Shown: in pieces, positions 30,162 through 38,819 of the stretch
How the letters are laid out: the number at the start of each line of letters is the position of its first letter
How positions within the stretch are numbered: position 1 is the first letter of the stretch
Made by a program: the position numbers and the translations under genes
From: a virus
Direction: 5' to 3' (one strand)
Length of the DNA stretch: 62,686 nt
IMG/VR virus record: IMGVR_UViG_3300015262_000286
Location: 1 to 62,686 of that record
The notes under the pieces: model-generated
What the model was told of the DNA's origin: nothing
Database searches by the model: none
What the model saw: the letters and a program-made list of their open reading frames with translations, nothing else

Positions 30162-30704
30162 ATGGGCTTTACAGACCGCTACATCGCAGCAATCGGTTCA
30201 AGCAACCTGATGGACGATGCGCAGCACCACCAGACGGACCCGCTGGCCGCCGCGGCGCTGGCTGGCGATATCGGTGCGCTGCTGTGCCGCGTGAAGTACG
30301 CCGACGGCACGCTCAACCGCATGTTCGAGGGCAACCAGCAGAACCTGGCGCAGCTGCTGCGCATCTGGACTGCAGAAGTCATCCGGCGCGGCCGGGCGCG
30401 GCGCTGGCTACCGGAAAACACGGCCTGGGATGCGCAGTCGGCGCAGGCGCTGTATCACCGGGTGGCCGAGAAGTCGCTGGCGCACTGGCTCGACGGCAAG
30501 TGCAAGGGCTGCAGCGGTACCGGCGTCAAGGTGCTGCTGGGGAATGGACAGTGCACGTCGTGCAAGGGAACCGGCGTGGCGCCAGTGTACGGCGTGGCTG
30601 GCCTGGAGCTGGAGCGGGTCAAGGACATGGTGAGCGAGCTGAGCGCCATTTACGACAGCCATTCTGGCCGGGCAGGCGGTCTGTTACGCGGCGGAGATAT
30701 GTAG
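30162..30704 (+). CDS. Candidate late antiterminator Q-like zinc-finger protein
   Basis: A 180-residue protein with a DnaJ-like zinc motif: CKGCSGTG and CTSCKGTG, separated by 15 residues, in the C-terminal third; the N-terminal part is helical and basic. Several lambdoid Q proteins have such a CxxC pair. The main support is position: last early gene, followed within about 25 bases by a strong promoter and then a leader terminator. AGGAG precedes the ATG at 30162. Confidence 0.65.
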   Translation: MGFTDRYIAAIGSSNLMDDAQHHQTDPLAAAALAGDIGALLCRVKYADGTLNRMFEGNQQNLAQLLRIWTAEVIRRGRARRWLPENTAWDAQSAQALYHRVAEKSLAHWLDGKCKGCSGTGVKVLLGNGQCTSCKGTGVAPVYGVAGLELERVKDMVSELSAIYDSHSGRAGGLLRGGDM

Positions 30705-30727
30705 TGCAGGTTTTCTTTAAGCCTGTG

Positions 30728-30755
30728 TTTACAAACAGTATTTCTGCGGTATACT
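30728..30755 (+). promoter_or_regulatory. Late promoter (pR'-like)
   Basis: TTTACA (30728-30733), a 16-base spacer and TATACT (30750-30755). Transcription should start near 30762 and meet a terminator about 175 bases later. Confidence 0.75.
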
Positions 30756-30908
30756 TCAGGCTCTTATTCAAGAAAATTCTTCCGGAAATCGTAATGTGCG
30801 CATCGCGCCACCGATAGCTGGAACTCGCGACAGTACCCGGCCCCAGCGCCGTATCTGCACGCCTTGAATTTGCCGCTCACCACGTACTATGGCCGTGGGA
30901 GCAAAAAT

Positions 30909-30940
30909 AAGCCACCTCATGGGTGGCTTTTCCTTTTTTC
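30909..30940 (+). terminator. Leader terminator (tR'-like)
   Basis: AAGCCACC-TCATG-GGTGGCTT, an 8-bp stem, followed by TTTCCTTTTTT. Between late promoter and late genes, it fits the tR' terminator that Q allows polymerase to pass. The 150 bases upstream hold no gene, as in the lambda 6S leader. Confidence 0.8.
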
Positions 30941-30989
30941 GTAGCGGTTCTATTGTATTGTTGATCTTCCTTAATGATTGGAGGTCAAC

Positions 30990-31463
30990 GTGATTCAAGA
31001 TAAATATCGTCATGTTAATTTGCGCCTGAATGAAGTGGCTAAGGTGTTGCATCACGCGACTCAATTTCGCAATGAAGTTGCTAGGCCCGATGTAATTCAA
31101 AGGAGTTTTGAAGGCGTAGCTGTAGCTGGCATCGAAAATTCTCTAGATTTTTTGGTAACTGCTCACCATCGACAGGCTTATCTGAAATTTAGCGAGGTAA
31201 TTATTCCCGATGCATATGGGGGTGTGCTGTCTGGCCAGTACACAATGTATTTGATTGCCAATGCGCCTTCAGAGAAAATCGAGTATGAAGCCGATCCGGT
31301 GATGACTATTCGCATTGACAACGAAGGCGATGCGCATTTCGACGGCGATTCGGTAACGTGTTGGCCACGCGCGTTTGATTACGGACTGACCGCTGCGGTG
31401 GCATGCAAGTGGATCATCAGCGCAATTCAAAGGCGAATAACTTTACCCGAAGCGCCGAAGTAA
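30990..31463 (+). CDS. Hypothetical cargo protein between twin terminators, 157 aa (GTG start)
   Basis: A 157-residue protein with a mixed alpha/beta sequence and no recognised family. GGAGGT five bases before GTG 30990 fixes the start. It is less GC-rich than its neighbours and sits exactly between two near-identical terminators, the layout of a moron: a gene that can be transcribed alone in a lysogen. Confidence 0.6.
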   Translation: MIQDKYRHVNLRLNEVAKVLHHATQFRNEVARPDVIQRSFEGVAVAGIENSLDFLVTAHHRQAYLKFSEVIIPDAYGGVLSGQYTMYLIANAPSEKIEYEADPVMTIRIDNEGDAHFDGDSVTCWPRAFDYGLTAAVACKWIISAIQRRITLPEAPK

Positions 31464-31471
31464 TATCAACC

Positions 31472-31497
31472 AAGCCACCTTAGGGGTGGTTTTTTTT
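31472..31497 (+). terminator. Second copy of the leader terminator
   Basis: AAGCCACC-TTAGG-GGTGG followed by eight T residues. It is nearly the same sequence as the terminator at 30909, suggesting duplication when the gene between them was acquired. Confidence 0.8.
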
Positions 31498-31522
31498 ATG
31501 CGCGCCCACCTTCGAGGCGGCC

Positions 31523-31690
31523 ATGTCTGAAACTACACAACCGCCACACCACTTGGCTCGCGACGAGCTGGAGCGCCGCACGGTGGCGCCCGAACCGCAG
31601 CCGACGCGGGAGGAGCTGCGCCGCGAGCTGGGCTGGGCCTTGATCGCCGCTGAACGGCAGGCACAGGCCGAGGGTGACGAACGAAACTGA
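31523..31690 (+). CDS. Small acidic/basic helical protein, 55 aa
   Basis: A 55-codon ORF with GAGG upstream, encoding a charged helical peptide (TREELRRELGWALIAAERQA). Similar short proteins precede the packaging genes in other phages. No function is recognised. Confidence 0.5.
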   Translation: MSETTQPPHHLARDELERRTVAPEPQPTREELRRELGWALIAAERQAQAEGDERN

Positions 31691-32188
31691 ACTGGCCGGA
31701 TGCGCGCGCGAACATGCCGCCGCAGGCTGGAAAAGGAGGTGCACCATGAAGTAGCGATGACCAAACCCGACCGCCTAGCTCCAATCCCGGCGCCGGCGGC
31801 GTAGAAGCGCGACGTGACTGCGCACGGGACAAAAATAGGCTGATGAGTGCTGGAGCGCCCGCCCGGCAATACTCATGGGATGCCACACATCACGAGCAGG
31901 ATAGGCAACACCCAGCCGACGCGAGTTGTAGTCGCGGCAATTCGGCGCCGGACGCTGTAACCGGCAACCACACACCAGCGACGACATCGCGCGCGATGAA
32001 TCAAAGTCCGCAGGCAATCAGACCACGAACACGCTGAGCCGCATCACCTGGCGGCCAACTACCCAAAGGTACTCGTGGAAACCGGCTGGAAACCCAGCTC
32101 GCTGTCGTGTGGTTCACTGGAATGGCGGATTGACGGTAATCCCGATGCTGCGGCAAAGGACGAGAACGGCAAGCGCCAGGCCATTATT
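31691..32188 (+). other. Gene-poor region before the tRNA, with possible gene remnant
   Basis: No convincing gene in about 500 bases. A 64-codon frame at 31843-32037 has no ribosome site. A frame open from 32000 to a TAG at 32209, inside the tRNA, encodes a protein-like end (NYPKVLVETGWKPSSLSCGS and EWRIDG) without a proper start, and may be the tail of a broken gene. Confidence 0.35.
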
Positions 32189-32262
32189 GCGGGCGTAGCT
32201 CAATGGTAGAGCAGAAGCCTTCCAAGCTTACGACGAGGGTTCGATTCCCTTCACCCGCTCCA
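32189..32262 (+). tRNA. tRNA-Gly (anticodon TCC)
   Basis: A full 74-base cloverleaf with encoded CCA. The acceptor GCGGGCG pairs with CACCCGC (one C-A mismatch). The D arm is GCTC-AATGGTA-GAGC, the anticodon loop CTTCCAA gives TCC for GGA glycine codons, and the T arm is GAGGG-TTCGATT-CCCTT. It reads with the late strand and lies before the packaging genes. Confidence 0.9.
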
Positions 32263-32266
32263 GCTC

Positions 32267-32545
32267 TCAATACCTGCCAGTGAGTGCTCGTTCGGCCTTC
32301 GCCTGCTCTTCGGCGTACCCCAGGCATGCGTAACCAATAATAAGGTATGTATTTCTTTCATTCGTGGAGGCGGCTGATTTCGATGATTCGATGCACTCGT
32401 TTCCCACCTTTTTCAGGAATTCGCTCGGGGATGGACTATTGGCGATTTCTATGAGTTTTGCAATTTTTTGTTCGATGCTCTGCGGCCTCGGACGCGGATC
32501 ACCAAGAGCCTGGATGAACGCGGCAATTATTTCTAAATCGGTCAT
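32267..32545 (-). CDS. Antisense helical cargo protein, 92 aa
   Basis: A 92-residue all-helical protein (EQKIAKLIEIANSPSPSEFL in the middle). No family is recognised. AGGAGG eight bases before the ATG is a very good ribosome site. It is opposite to the late genes, directly after the tRNA, and AT-richer than its neighbours. Confidence 0.6.
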   Translation of the reverse strand: MTDLEIIAAFIQALGDPRPRPQSIEQKIAKLIEIANSPSPSEFLKKVGNECIESSKSAASTNERNTYLIIGYACLGYAEEQAKAERALTGRY

Positions 32546-32598
32546 GATTCGAGCCTCCTAATAAGTTTCAATAAAACTAAGCTTAACTCGTAGTTCGT

Positions 32599-32619
32599 CA
32601 TACGAAAGTATGTTTTTTT
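32599..32619 (+). terminator. Weak candidate terminator in the 32546-32760 gap
   Basis: CATAC-GAAA-GTATG is followed by seven T residues. The 5-bp stem is weak. The rest of the 215-base gap shows no gene. Confidence 0.3.
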
Positions 32620-32760
32620 AGTTTATTTTGCGACTGCCAGCGCGCTCCAGTGGCAGGGCTTTGAAAACGGGCGCAGTCACCGACGCATCAAGGCCAAGAG
32701 GCTCCACCGCAGCGCATCGCGGCCCTGCTTGGCACGGGCGGTGACACATTGAAAGCAGAT

Positions 32761-32988
32761 ATGCAAACTGGAATATTTTCCTCAAGCGACCTGGTGCAAT
32801 GCTATGCGCCACCCAACTTGCTTTCTGTGATGCCCGGCAATCGCGTGATGCTGCGTTCCGGCGGTCCGGAGATGACCGTGTGCGACATGGATGGTGCCGG
32901 CCGTGCAATCTGCCAATGGCTGGTCGACGGCGAGCTGCGCAGCCATCCATTTGACCTGGAGTGCCTGACTTGCAACGGTGCTAAATGA
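32761..32988 (+). CDS. YodC/DUF2158-like protein
   Basis: A 75-residue protein with the DUF2158 pattern GNRVMLRSGGPEMTV and CQWLVDGELRSHPFDLECL, a small beta-barrel found in E. coli YodC and many phages; its role is unknown. The ATG at 32761 is chosen; a TTG four codons earlier is possible and neither has a strong ribosome site. Confidence 0.7.
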   Translation: MQTGIFSSSDLVQCYAPPNLLSVMPGNRVMLRSGGPEMTVCDMDGAGRAICQWLVDGELRSHPFDLECLTCNGAK

Positions 32989-33230
32989 ATAAAATCCAAC
33001 ACCCATCGAACAACGGCGTGTTCTGCTCGCCTGCAGGCTGGGACCAGGCCGAGTTGCCGTGTGGCGCATTGCCGATCACGCGCACGCACGTTGGCGATCT
33101 GCCCGCCGTGGTGTCGTACTGGCGCCCGAACGTCGAGGAACTGGCCGTGCTGAATTCCGGTGGCTTTATCGCACTGTGGGTGTTGGGCGCGACCATGCCG
33201 CCTGTCAATTTAAGCATCGAGAGCGGGTGA
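32985..33230 (+). CDS. Hypothetical protein, 81 aa
   Basis: An 81-residue protein with a beta-rich centre (HVGDLPAVVSYWRPNVEELA) and a hydrophobic end. No family is recognised. The ATG overlaps the previous stop (ATGA). It lies just before the paired 20-base repeats. Confidence 0.6.
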   Translation: MNKIQHPSNNGVFCSPAGWDQAELPCGALPITRTHVGDLPAVVSYWRPNVEELAVLNSGGFIALWVLGATMPPVNLSIESG

Positions 33231-33231
33231 G

Positions 33232-33323
33232 ACACTACATTTAGTATGTCGAGAGCGAAAGTGTCAAAAATCGCCGGGCTGAGACCGCCAGAATTACCGT
33301 TAAACACTACATCTAGTAGGTCG
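33232..33323 (+). repeat. Paired 20-base direct repeat upstream of packaging genes
   Basis: ACACTACAT(T/C)TAGTA(T/G)GTCG occurs at 33232-33251 and 33304-33323, 72 bases apart, with 18 of 20 bases identical. The left 14 bases resemble an NrdR box. Alternatives are a terminase binding site or an operator. Confidence 0.5.
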
Positions 33324-33325
33324 GA

Positions 33326-33967
33326 ATGAAGAAAAGCCGAAATTCCGCCGCGCCCACCTCAGCGCGCCCGTTGCCGCCTGCTGAATTTGTCGACCCGCTG
33401 AACAACCGTTACATGCCCGCGCCCGAGGTGCTCAAGTGGGCGCGCGCAACCATCCTCACCGAAGGCGGCACGCTGTACAACGAAGACCACGCGCACTTGG
33501 AATATGCCGACGTACAGTTCCTGTGGGCGCCGATGGGCTTCGTGAAAGCGGGTCGCACCGTGCTGGGCCAGTGCGAGGAAATGACGTTCCGCTGCGGGCC
33601 GTGGCAGAAAGGCCGCCAGCAACAGCAGATGGCCGACTGGTTCGGCGCGGTGCCGGACTTCCTCATTACCCTGGACGCATCATATTGCCTGACCTGCAGC
33701 GACGCCGAGTTCTGCGCGCTGCTCGAGCACGAGCTTTATCACATCGGCCAGGAGCAGGATGAATTCGGCGCGCCGGCTTTCAACAAGTACGGGCTGCCGA
33801 AGCTGTGCATGCGCGCACATGACGTCGAGGAGTTCATCGGCGTGGTCCGGCGCTACGGTGCCAGCCAGGACGTGCAGTGCATCATCGACGCAGCAAAGAC
33901 ACCGCCAGAAGTGGCGAAAATCAACATAGCGAGGGCTTGCGGAACCTGTTTGCTGAAGGCTGCATAA
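33326..33967 (+). CDS. Putative phage metallopeptidase
   Basis: A 213-residue protein with an HExxH zinc motif, EHELYH, near residue 138, followed by GQEQDEFGAP and HDVEEFIG that may complete the site. It matches the phage metallopeptidase family found next to terminases; a role in capsid maturation or host takeover is not established. The ATG is just after the second 20-base repeat. Confidence 0.7.
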   Translation: MKKSRNSAAPTSARPLPPAEFVDPLNNRYMPAPEVLKWARATILTEGGTLYNEDHAHLEYADVQFLWAPMGFVKAGRTVLGQCEEMTFRCGPWQKGRQQQQMADWFGAVPDFLITLDASYCLTCSDAEFCALLEHELYHIGQEQDEFGAPAFNKYGLPKLCMRAHDVEEFIGVVRRYGASQDVQCIIDAAKTPPEVAKINIARACGTCLLKAA

Positions 33968-33998
33968 GGTTGACCGGCCATTTACCGGAAGGCAACTC

Positions 33999-34475
33999 AT
34001 GGCAGCACTACGTGACGAGGTGAAGCTGTTTATCGTCCAAGCGCTGGCTTGTTTCGACACGCCGACGCAGGTGTCGGTGGCAGTAAAGGATGAATTCGGG
34101 CTCGACGTGCCGCGACAGCAGGTCGCCACCTACGACCCGGAAAAGTATGTGGGGCGCCAGTTGAGCGCCAAATGGAAGACTATTTTCAACGACACGCGGG
34201 CCAGGTTCCGAGAGGACACGGCGGCCATTCCGATTGCCAGCCGCGCTTTCCGCTTGCGCGCGCTGGCCAGGATGGCGCAGCAGGCCGAGGGCATGCGCAA
34301 TATCGCGCTGGCCATCGCCGTGATCGAGCAGGCAGCCAAGGAAGTAGGCGACGTCTACGTGAATCGCCGCCTCGATGCGCCAAAAGCACCAGGTGATACC
34401 GGCGAAGGCATGCCGTCCGCACCTGAATACATATTGAAGCCCGATGAAGACCTCCCCGACAGCCCGATTCTCTGA
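33999..34475 (+). CDS. Terminase small subunit (DUF2280)
   Basis: A 158-residue protein of the DUF2280 family (DEVKLFIVQALACFDTPTQV, FGLDVPRQQVATYDPEK). Its N-terminal helix-turn-helix should recognise the packaging site, and the central helices oligomerise. It overlaps the large subunit gene by 32 bases. Confidence 0.75.
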   Translation: MAALRDEVKLFIVQALACFDTPTQVSVAVKDEFGLDVPRQQVATYDPEKYVGRQLSAKWKTIFNDTRARFREDTAAIPIASRAFRLRALARMAQQAEGMRNIALAIAVIEQAAKEVGDVYVNRRLDAPKAPGDTGEGMPSAPEYILKPDEDLPDSPIL

Positions 34476-35769
34476 AGGGCCCGTCGCGCTGACGCCGAAA
34501 CAGGCGAACATTTACTGCTGGGGATGGCAAAAGAAGGCTCGGTTCCGCGATGCGGTGTGCGGCCGGCGCTTCGGTAAGACGTTCCTGGGTAAGGCCGAGA
34601 TTCGCCGTGCTGCGCGCCTGGCTGCCGAGTGGGGCGTCAGCACCGAGGACGAGATCTGGTATTGCGCACCGACGTTCAAGCAGGCGAAGCGTGTGTTCTG
34701 GAAGCGGCTCAAGCAGGCAATCCCGGCCAGCTGGCGCGCCGGCAAACCGAACGAGACGGAATGCTCGATCACGACCAAGGCCGGCCACGTCATCCGCATC
34801 GTCGGCCTGGACGCCTACGACAACCTGCGCGGCTCGGGCCTCTTCTTCGCGTTGGTCGATGAATGGGCAGACTGCGTGTACGCGGCCTGGGAGGAGGTGC
34901 TCCGCCCAATGCTGTCGACCTGTCGCTTCGTCATCAATGGCGAGGAGCGGGTCGGCGGCCACGCCCTGCGCATCGGCACGCCGAAGGGCTTCAACCATTG
35001 CTATGACAGCTACCTTGATGGCCAGGGGCGTGAGCCTGACCATAAGAGCTGGTTGTACACCTCGGTCGACGGCGGCAACGTCCCGGCCGAAGAGATCGAA
35101 GCCGCGCGGCGCAAGATGGATCCGCGCACGTTCCGCCAAGAATACCTAGCCAGCTTCGAGAACTACCAGGGCGTCATTTATTACTGCTTCGACCGGCGCC
35201 GCAACCATACCGACGACACGGTCAAGCCTGGCGACGCGCTGCACATCGGCATGGACTTCAACGTTGGTAAAGGCGCGGCGGTGGTTTTCGTGATTCGCGA
35301 TGACCTGCCGCGCGCAGTCGACGAGTTCATGGAGGTGTTCGACACGCCGGCCATGATTGAAAAGATCAAGGGCCGCTACAAGCAGACTGGGCAGCAGCAT
35401 CTGATAACGATTTATCCAGATGCGTCCGGCCAGAACCGCAAGAGCAGTGGCGCCAGCGAGTCGGACCTGTCGCTGCTGCGCACCGCCGGCTTCACGGTGG
35501 TGGTCGACCATGCCAATCCTGCGGTGAAAGATCGAATCAACAGCGTCAACGCGATGCTGTGCAACACCTACGACCAGCGCCGCATGCTGGTCAATACCAC
35601 GAAGTGCCAGAAATACACGCTTAGCCTGGAGCGCCAGATTTATGACGACAAGGGCGAGCCGGACAAGAAGGGCGGCTTTGACCACGCCAACGATGCCGGC
35701 GGCTACTTCATCACCAAGCGCTGGCCAGTGACGAGTCGCACGACGACCACCGCGCCGCTGCGCATGTAA
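34444..35769 (+). CDS. Terminase large subunit
   Basis: A 441-residue packaging motor and nuclease. Walker A is CGRRFGKT (39-46), Walker B FALVDE (136-141), with the usual GTPKGFNH coupling motif. The C-terminal RNase-H-like nuclease has Asp residues in GMDFNVGKG and YPDASG and in FDHANDAGGY near the end. It should cut and translocate DNA into the prohead through the portal. Confidence 0.9.
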   Translation: MKTSPTARFSEGPVALTPKQANIYCWGWQKKARFRDAVCGRRFGKTFLGKAEIRRAARLAAEWGVSTEDEIWYCAPTFKQAKRVFWKRLKQAIPASWRAGKPNETECSITTKAGHVIRIVGLDAYDNLRGSGLFFALVDEWADCVYAAWEEVLRPMLSTCRFVINGEERVGGHALRIGTPKGFNHCYDSYLDGQGREPDHKSWLYTSVDGGNVPAEEIEAARRKMDPRTFRQEYLASFENYQGVIYYCFDRRRNHTDDTVKPGDALHIGMDFNVGKGAAVVFVIRDDLPRAVDEFMEVFDTPAMIEKIKGRYKQTGQQHLITIYPDASGQNRKSSGASESDLSLLRTAGFTVVVDHANPAVKDRINSVNAMLCNTYDQRRMLVNTTKCQKYTLSLERQIYDDKGEPDKKGGFDHANDAGGYFITKRWPVTSRTTTTAPLRM

Positions 35770-35783
35770 CAACAAGGATTTCC

Positions 35784-37148
35784 ATGACCGATGTACGCAC
35801 ACAATCAGCCGAAGCGGCCAAGCTGAACGAGGATTGCGCGCTGATCGCCGCGCTGCTGGGCGGGACGAAGACCATGCGGGCCGCCAGCAAGAAGTATCTG
35901 CCGCAGTGGCCCGGCGAGGACGACAAGAGCTACGAGCTGCGCCTGGCCGTCGCCACGCTGTTCCCAGCTTATGCCCGCACTATCGACGTGCTGTCGGCCA
36001 AGCCATTCAGCAAGCCGGTGACGCTGGGCGAGGATGTGCCGGAACGGCTCAAGCCTTGGTTGCAAAATGTCGACCTCTCTGGCCGCGATCTGCACAGCTT
36101 CCTGTCGGAGATCACCCAAGAGGCGATGGGCTATGGCTTCGCTGGCATCTTGGTCGACTTCCCCAAGGCTGGCAACCTGGTCACGAAGGCCGACGAGCAG
36201 GCCGCCGGCGTGCGCCCGTACTTCGTCCAGGTGCACGTGCAAAACGTCCTCGGCTGGCTGCCGAAGAATGCGACCAGCCTGAACGGGCTGACCCAGTTGC
36301 GGCTGCTGGAAAGCGTGTCCGAGCCGAATGGTGACTTCGATACCAAGGAAATCGAGCAGGTGCGTGTCCTGGGGCGCGGCACCTGGCAGACCTGGCGTCA
36401 GCGTGAGACTGGCAGCAAGAAGGAATGGGCGCTGTACGAAGAGGGCGTCACCAGCCTGAAAACTATTCCTTTTGTGCCGGTCTACGGCAAGCGTCTGGGC
36501 TATATGCAGGCCACGCCGCCGCTGCTCGAGCTGGCGCACAGCAACGTCGAGCACTGGCAGAGCAAGAGCGACCAACAGAACATCCTGCACGTCGCGCGCG
36601 TGCCGATCCTGTTTGCCAAGATGCTGGGCGAGGGCGGCATCACGGTCGGTGCCGGCAGCGCGGTCAAAACCGAAGATCCTAACGGCGACCTGAAATTCGT
36701 GGAGCACGGCGGCAAGGCCATCGAGGCCGGCCGCCTGTCCATCCTCGACCTGGAAGACCGCATGCGCCAGGCCGGCGCCGAATTGCTGGTGATCAAGCCG
36801 GGCAACGTGACAGAGTCGCAGACCCTGGCCGACAACGAGCAGGGCGCTTGCGCGCTGCAGAAGATCGCGGGTAACGTCGAGGACGCTGGCGATCAGGCCC
36901 TGCAATTCATGGCTGAATGGGTGGGGGAGGCCGAAGGCGGCCATATCACCATTTTTAAGGATTTCGGTGCCGCATCGCTGGCCGCCGCCAGTGCAGAGCT
37001 GCTGTTCAAGAGTGCCGCCAGCGGGAAAATCTCGGGCGAGACGTACTTCAACGAGCTGCAGCGCCGCGGCATCTTGTCGCCGGATCTGGACTGGGAGGCG
37101 GAGCAGGAGCGCATCCAGTCGGCTCCGCCAGACCTGATGGGAGCATAA
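35784..37148 (+). CDS. Portal protein (DUF4055)
   Basis: A 454-residue protein with the DUF4055 pattern: KSYELRLAVATLFPAYARTI, GYGFAGILVDFP and EWVGEAEGG near the end. This family forms the ring portal of several siphoviruses. Position between terminase and MuF supports it. Confidence 0.8.
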   Translation: MTDVRTQSAEAAKLNEDCALIAALLGGTKTMRAASKKYLPQWPGEDDKSYELRLAVATLFPAYARTIDVLSAKPFSKPVTLGEDVPERLKPWLQNVDLSGRDLHSFLSEITQEAMGYGFAGILVDFPKAGNLVTKADEQAAGVRPYFVQVHVQNVLGWLPKNATSLNGLTQLRLLESVSEPNGDFDTKEIEQVRVLGRGTWQTWRQRETGSKKEWALYEEGVTSLKTIPFVPVYGKRLGYMQATPPLLELAHSNVEHWQSKSDQQNILHVARVPILFAKMLGEGGITVGAGSAVKTEDPNGDLKFVEHGGKAIEAGRLSILDLEDRMRQAGAELLVIKPGNVTESQTLADNEQGACALQKIAGNVEDAGDQALQFMAEWVGEAEGGHITIFKDFGAASLAAASAELLFKSAASGKISGETYFNELQRRGILSPDLDWEAEQERIQSAPPDLMGA

Positions 37149-38369
37149 ATGGGCGCGCTTGAAGAGTGGATCGCCGAGATGTTCCTCGTGCACTCCTTGA
37201 ACCTGCTGCGCTTTTCATCCGGCACGCAAGAGAAGATCCTGCTGTTGATGGCCGCCATGTCGAGGGAATTGACCGCCAAGCTGAACGAAGGCGAGATATC
37301 GGCCTACGGCAAGCAGCGCCTGGGCGCCCTGCTGCGCGAGTCGAACGCGGTGATTTCGTCGCATTACACCGGCATGCAGGCGGAAATGACCCGCAACCTG
37401 ACCGGCATGGTACGTATCGAGGCCGATTACACGGCCAAAGTGCTGACGCAGGGCCTCAAGATCGAGTTGGGCGCCAAACTGCCGCCAGCCACCTATCTGG
37501 AAAAGCTGGTCGGCGACACGCTGATCAAGGGTGCGCCATCGGCGGACTGGTGGAAGCGCCAGGCGGCGGATACGCAATTCCGCTTCGCCAGCCAGGTGCG
37601 GCTCGGTGCTGCGCAGGGTGAGACGACGTCGCAGATCGTGTCGCGCGTGCTGGGCAAGAGCGCCAGGGCGGCCGATTCACTGGCCGACAAACGTGCGTTG
37701 CCTGCCACGCCGCCAATGCCCGACTCGAAGGCGCCGCCGGCCGTGCCCGCAACGAGGCCGGGTGTACCGCCAGCTGATCCAGCCGCCAAGCCGCCTGGCG
37801 ACGCGCCGGATCCTGTTGCGCCGGGCGAGCAGGGCATCCTGAAAACGTCAGCCGCAAATGCGCGCGCGCTGGTGCACAGTTCGGTGCAGGCCGTGGCCAA
37901 CGCTGCCCGGCTGGCCTCGTTTCAGCAGAATGCGGACCTAATCGAGTGCCTGGTTTGGCTCAGCACGCTCGATTCGCATACCTGTCTGCTGTGTGCGATG
38001 CGAGACCTGCACGAGTACTCGCTGCACGACCAGGAGCCGATCAATCACACTCACGAATGGGCGGGAGGGCCCGGCGCCATTCATTTCAGCTGCCGCTGTG
38101 TCCTCAGCACGCGCACCAAGTCCTTTGCCGACCTTGGCATCGAGCTGGATGAGCCGGGCGATAGCACGCGCCCCAGCGATGGCGGCCCGGTGAGTAGCAA
38201 GATGAACTTCAAGGACTTTCTCGCCAGCAAGGGCGAGGCCTGGCGTGCCGAATACCTGGGCCCGGGCCGCGCCGAGATGTATGAGGCGGGCAAGATCACG
38301 CTGAATGACTTGATGAACTTGAAGGGCCGCAAGCTGACGTTGGAGCAATTGCGGGCGAAGTACCAGTAA
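37149..38369 (+). CDS. MuF-like head morphogenesis protein
   Basis: A 406-residue protein. The C-terminal part (about 265-335) is a MuF domain: WLSTLDSHTCLLCAMRDLH and INHTHEWAGGPGAIHFSCRC, with Cys and His in the usual places. A Pro/Ala-rich linker lies near 185-230. It begins right after the portal stop codon and is probably a minor capsid protein injected or placed near the portal. Confidence 0.8.
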   Translation: MGALEEWIAEMFLVHSLNLLRFSSGTQEKILLLMAAMSRELTAKLNEGEISAYGKQRLGALLRESNAVISSHYTGMQAEMTRNLTGMVRIEADYTAKVLTQGLKIELGAKLPPATYLEKLVGDTLIKGAPSADWWKRQAADTQFRFASQVRLGAAQGETTSQIVSRVLGKSARAADSLADKRALPATPPMPDSKAPPAVPATRPGVPPADPAAKPPGDAPDPVAPGEQGILKTSAANARALVHSSVQAVANAARLASFQQNADLIECLVWLSTLDSHTCLLCAMRDLHEYSLHDQEPINHTHEWAGGPGAIHFSCRCVLSTRTKSFADLGIELDEPGDSTRPSDGGPVSSKMNFKDFLASKGEAWRAEYLGPGRAEMYEAGKITLNDLMNLKGRKLTLEQLRAKYQ

Positions 38370-38420
38370 AATGAAAAATAGGTAATTTACCTAAAACATT
38401 GATTACTGGAAGGCGTAAAG

Positions 38421-38669
38421 ATGGCGTTCAATATATTTGTTGAGCATGATGATAAGCGGTGCGGTTACTGGGTTAAAGGTGATGGGTTCGATTTCTTCGC
38501 CTACTTTACCGCCGACGAGAAAAACGAATTCATTGAATGCGACTCGGTCCGAAGGGAGGGGAGTGACTATGCCCTCCATTTATCCATACGCCTTGGGGCA
38601 AACGGAAAAGTCGATAAAGATATTCTAGAAAGCGCCATTCAACGCGAGTTGAGCAAATATTGGCTATAA
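38421..38669 (+). CDS. Hypothetical cargo protein with its own terminator, 82 aa
   Basis: An 82-residue protein, beta-rich then helical, without a recognised family. It has GGAAGG upstream and is AT-richer than the head genes around it. It is followed by two terminators, so it looks like a moron inserted between the MuF and scaffold genes. Confidence 0.6.
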   Translation: MAFNIFVEHDDKRCGYWVKGDGFDFFAYFTADEKNEFIECDSVRREGSDYALHLSIRLGANGKVDKDILESAIQRELSKYWL

Positions 38670-38680
38670 GTTAGAAACGT

Positions 38681-38706
38681 AAACCCGTCACGGCGGGTTT
38701 TTATAT
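38681..38706 (+). terminator. Intrinsic terminator after the 82-aa cargo gene
   Basis: AAACCCG-TCACGG-CGGGTTT followed by TTATAT. Confidence 0.65.
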
Positions 38707-38713
38707 TCATTTC

Positions 38714-38746
38714 AGGCCGCCCGGGCAACCAGGCGGCCTTTTTTTA
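38714..38746 (+). terminator. Second intrinsic terminator before the scaffold gene
   Basis: AGGCCGCC, a 10-base loop and GGCGGCCT followed by seven T residues. Being inside the head operon, it must be passed by antiterminated polymerase. Confidence 0.8.
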
Positions 38747-38819
38747 TGCCGCAAGCGGACGCGACGCGGTGCACGGCCGGAAGGCCATTCACAAGGGCGG
38801 ATGCCCAGAAAGCCACCAA

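Noticed and set aside
30071-30817. 248-codon plus-strand frame across the Q-like gene
   Set aside because: It overlaps the zinc-finger gene in another frame, lacks a ribosome site and has an Arg/Gly/Ala-rich shadow composition.
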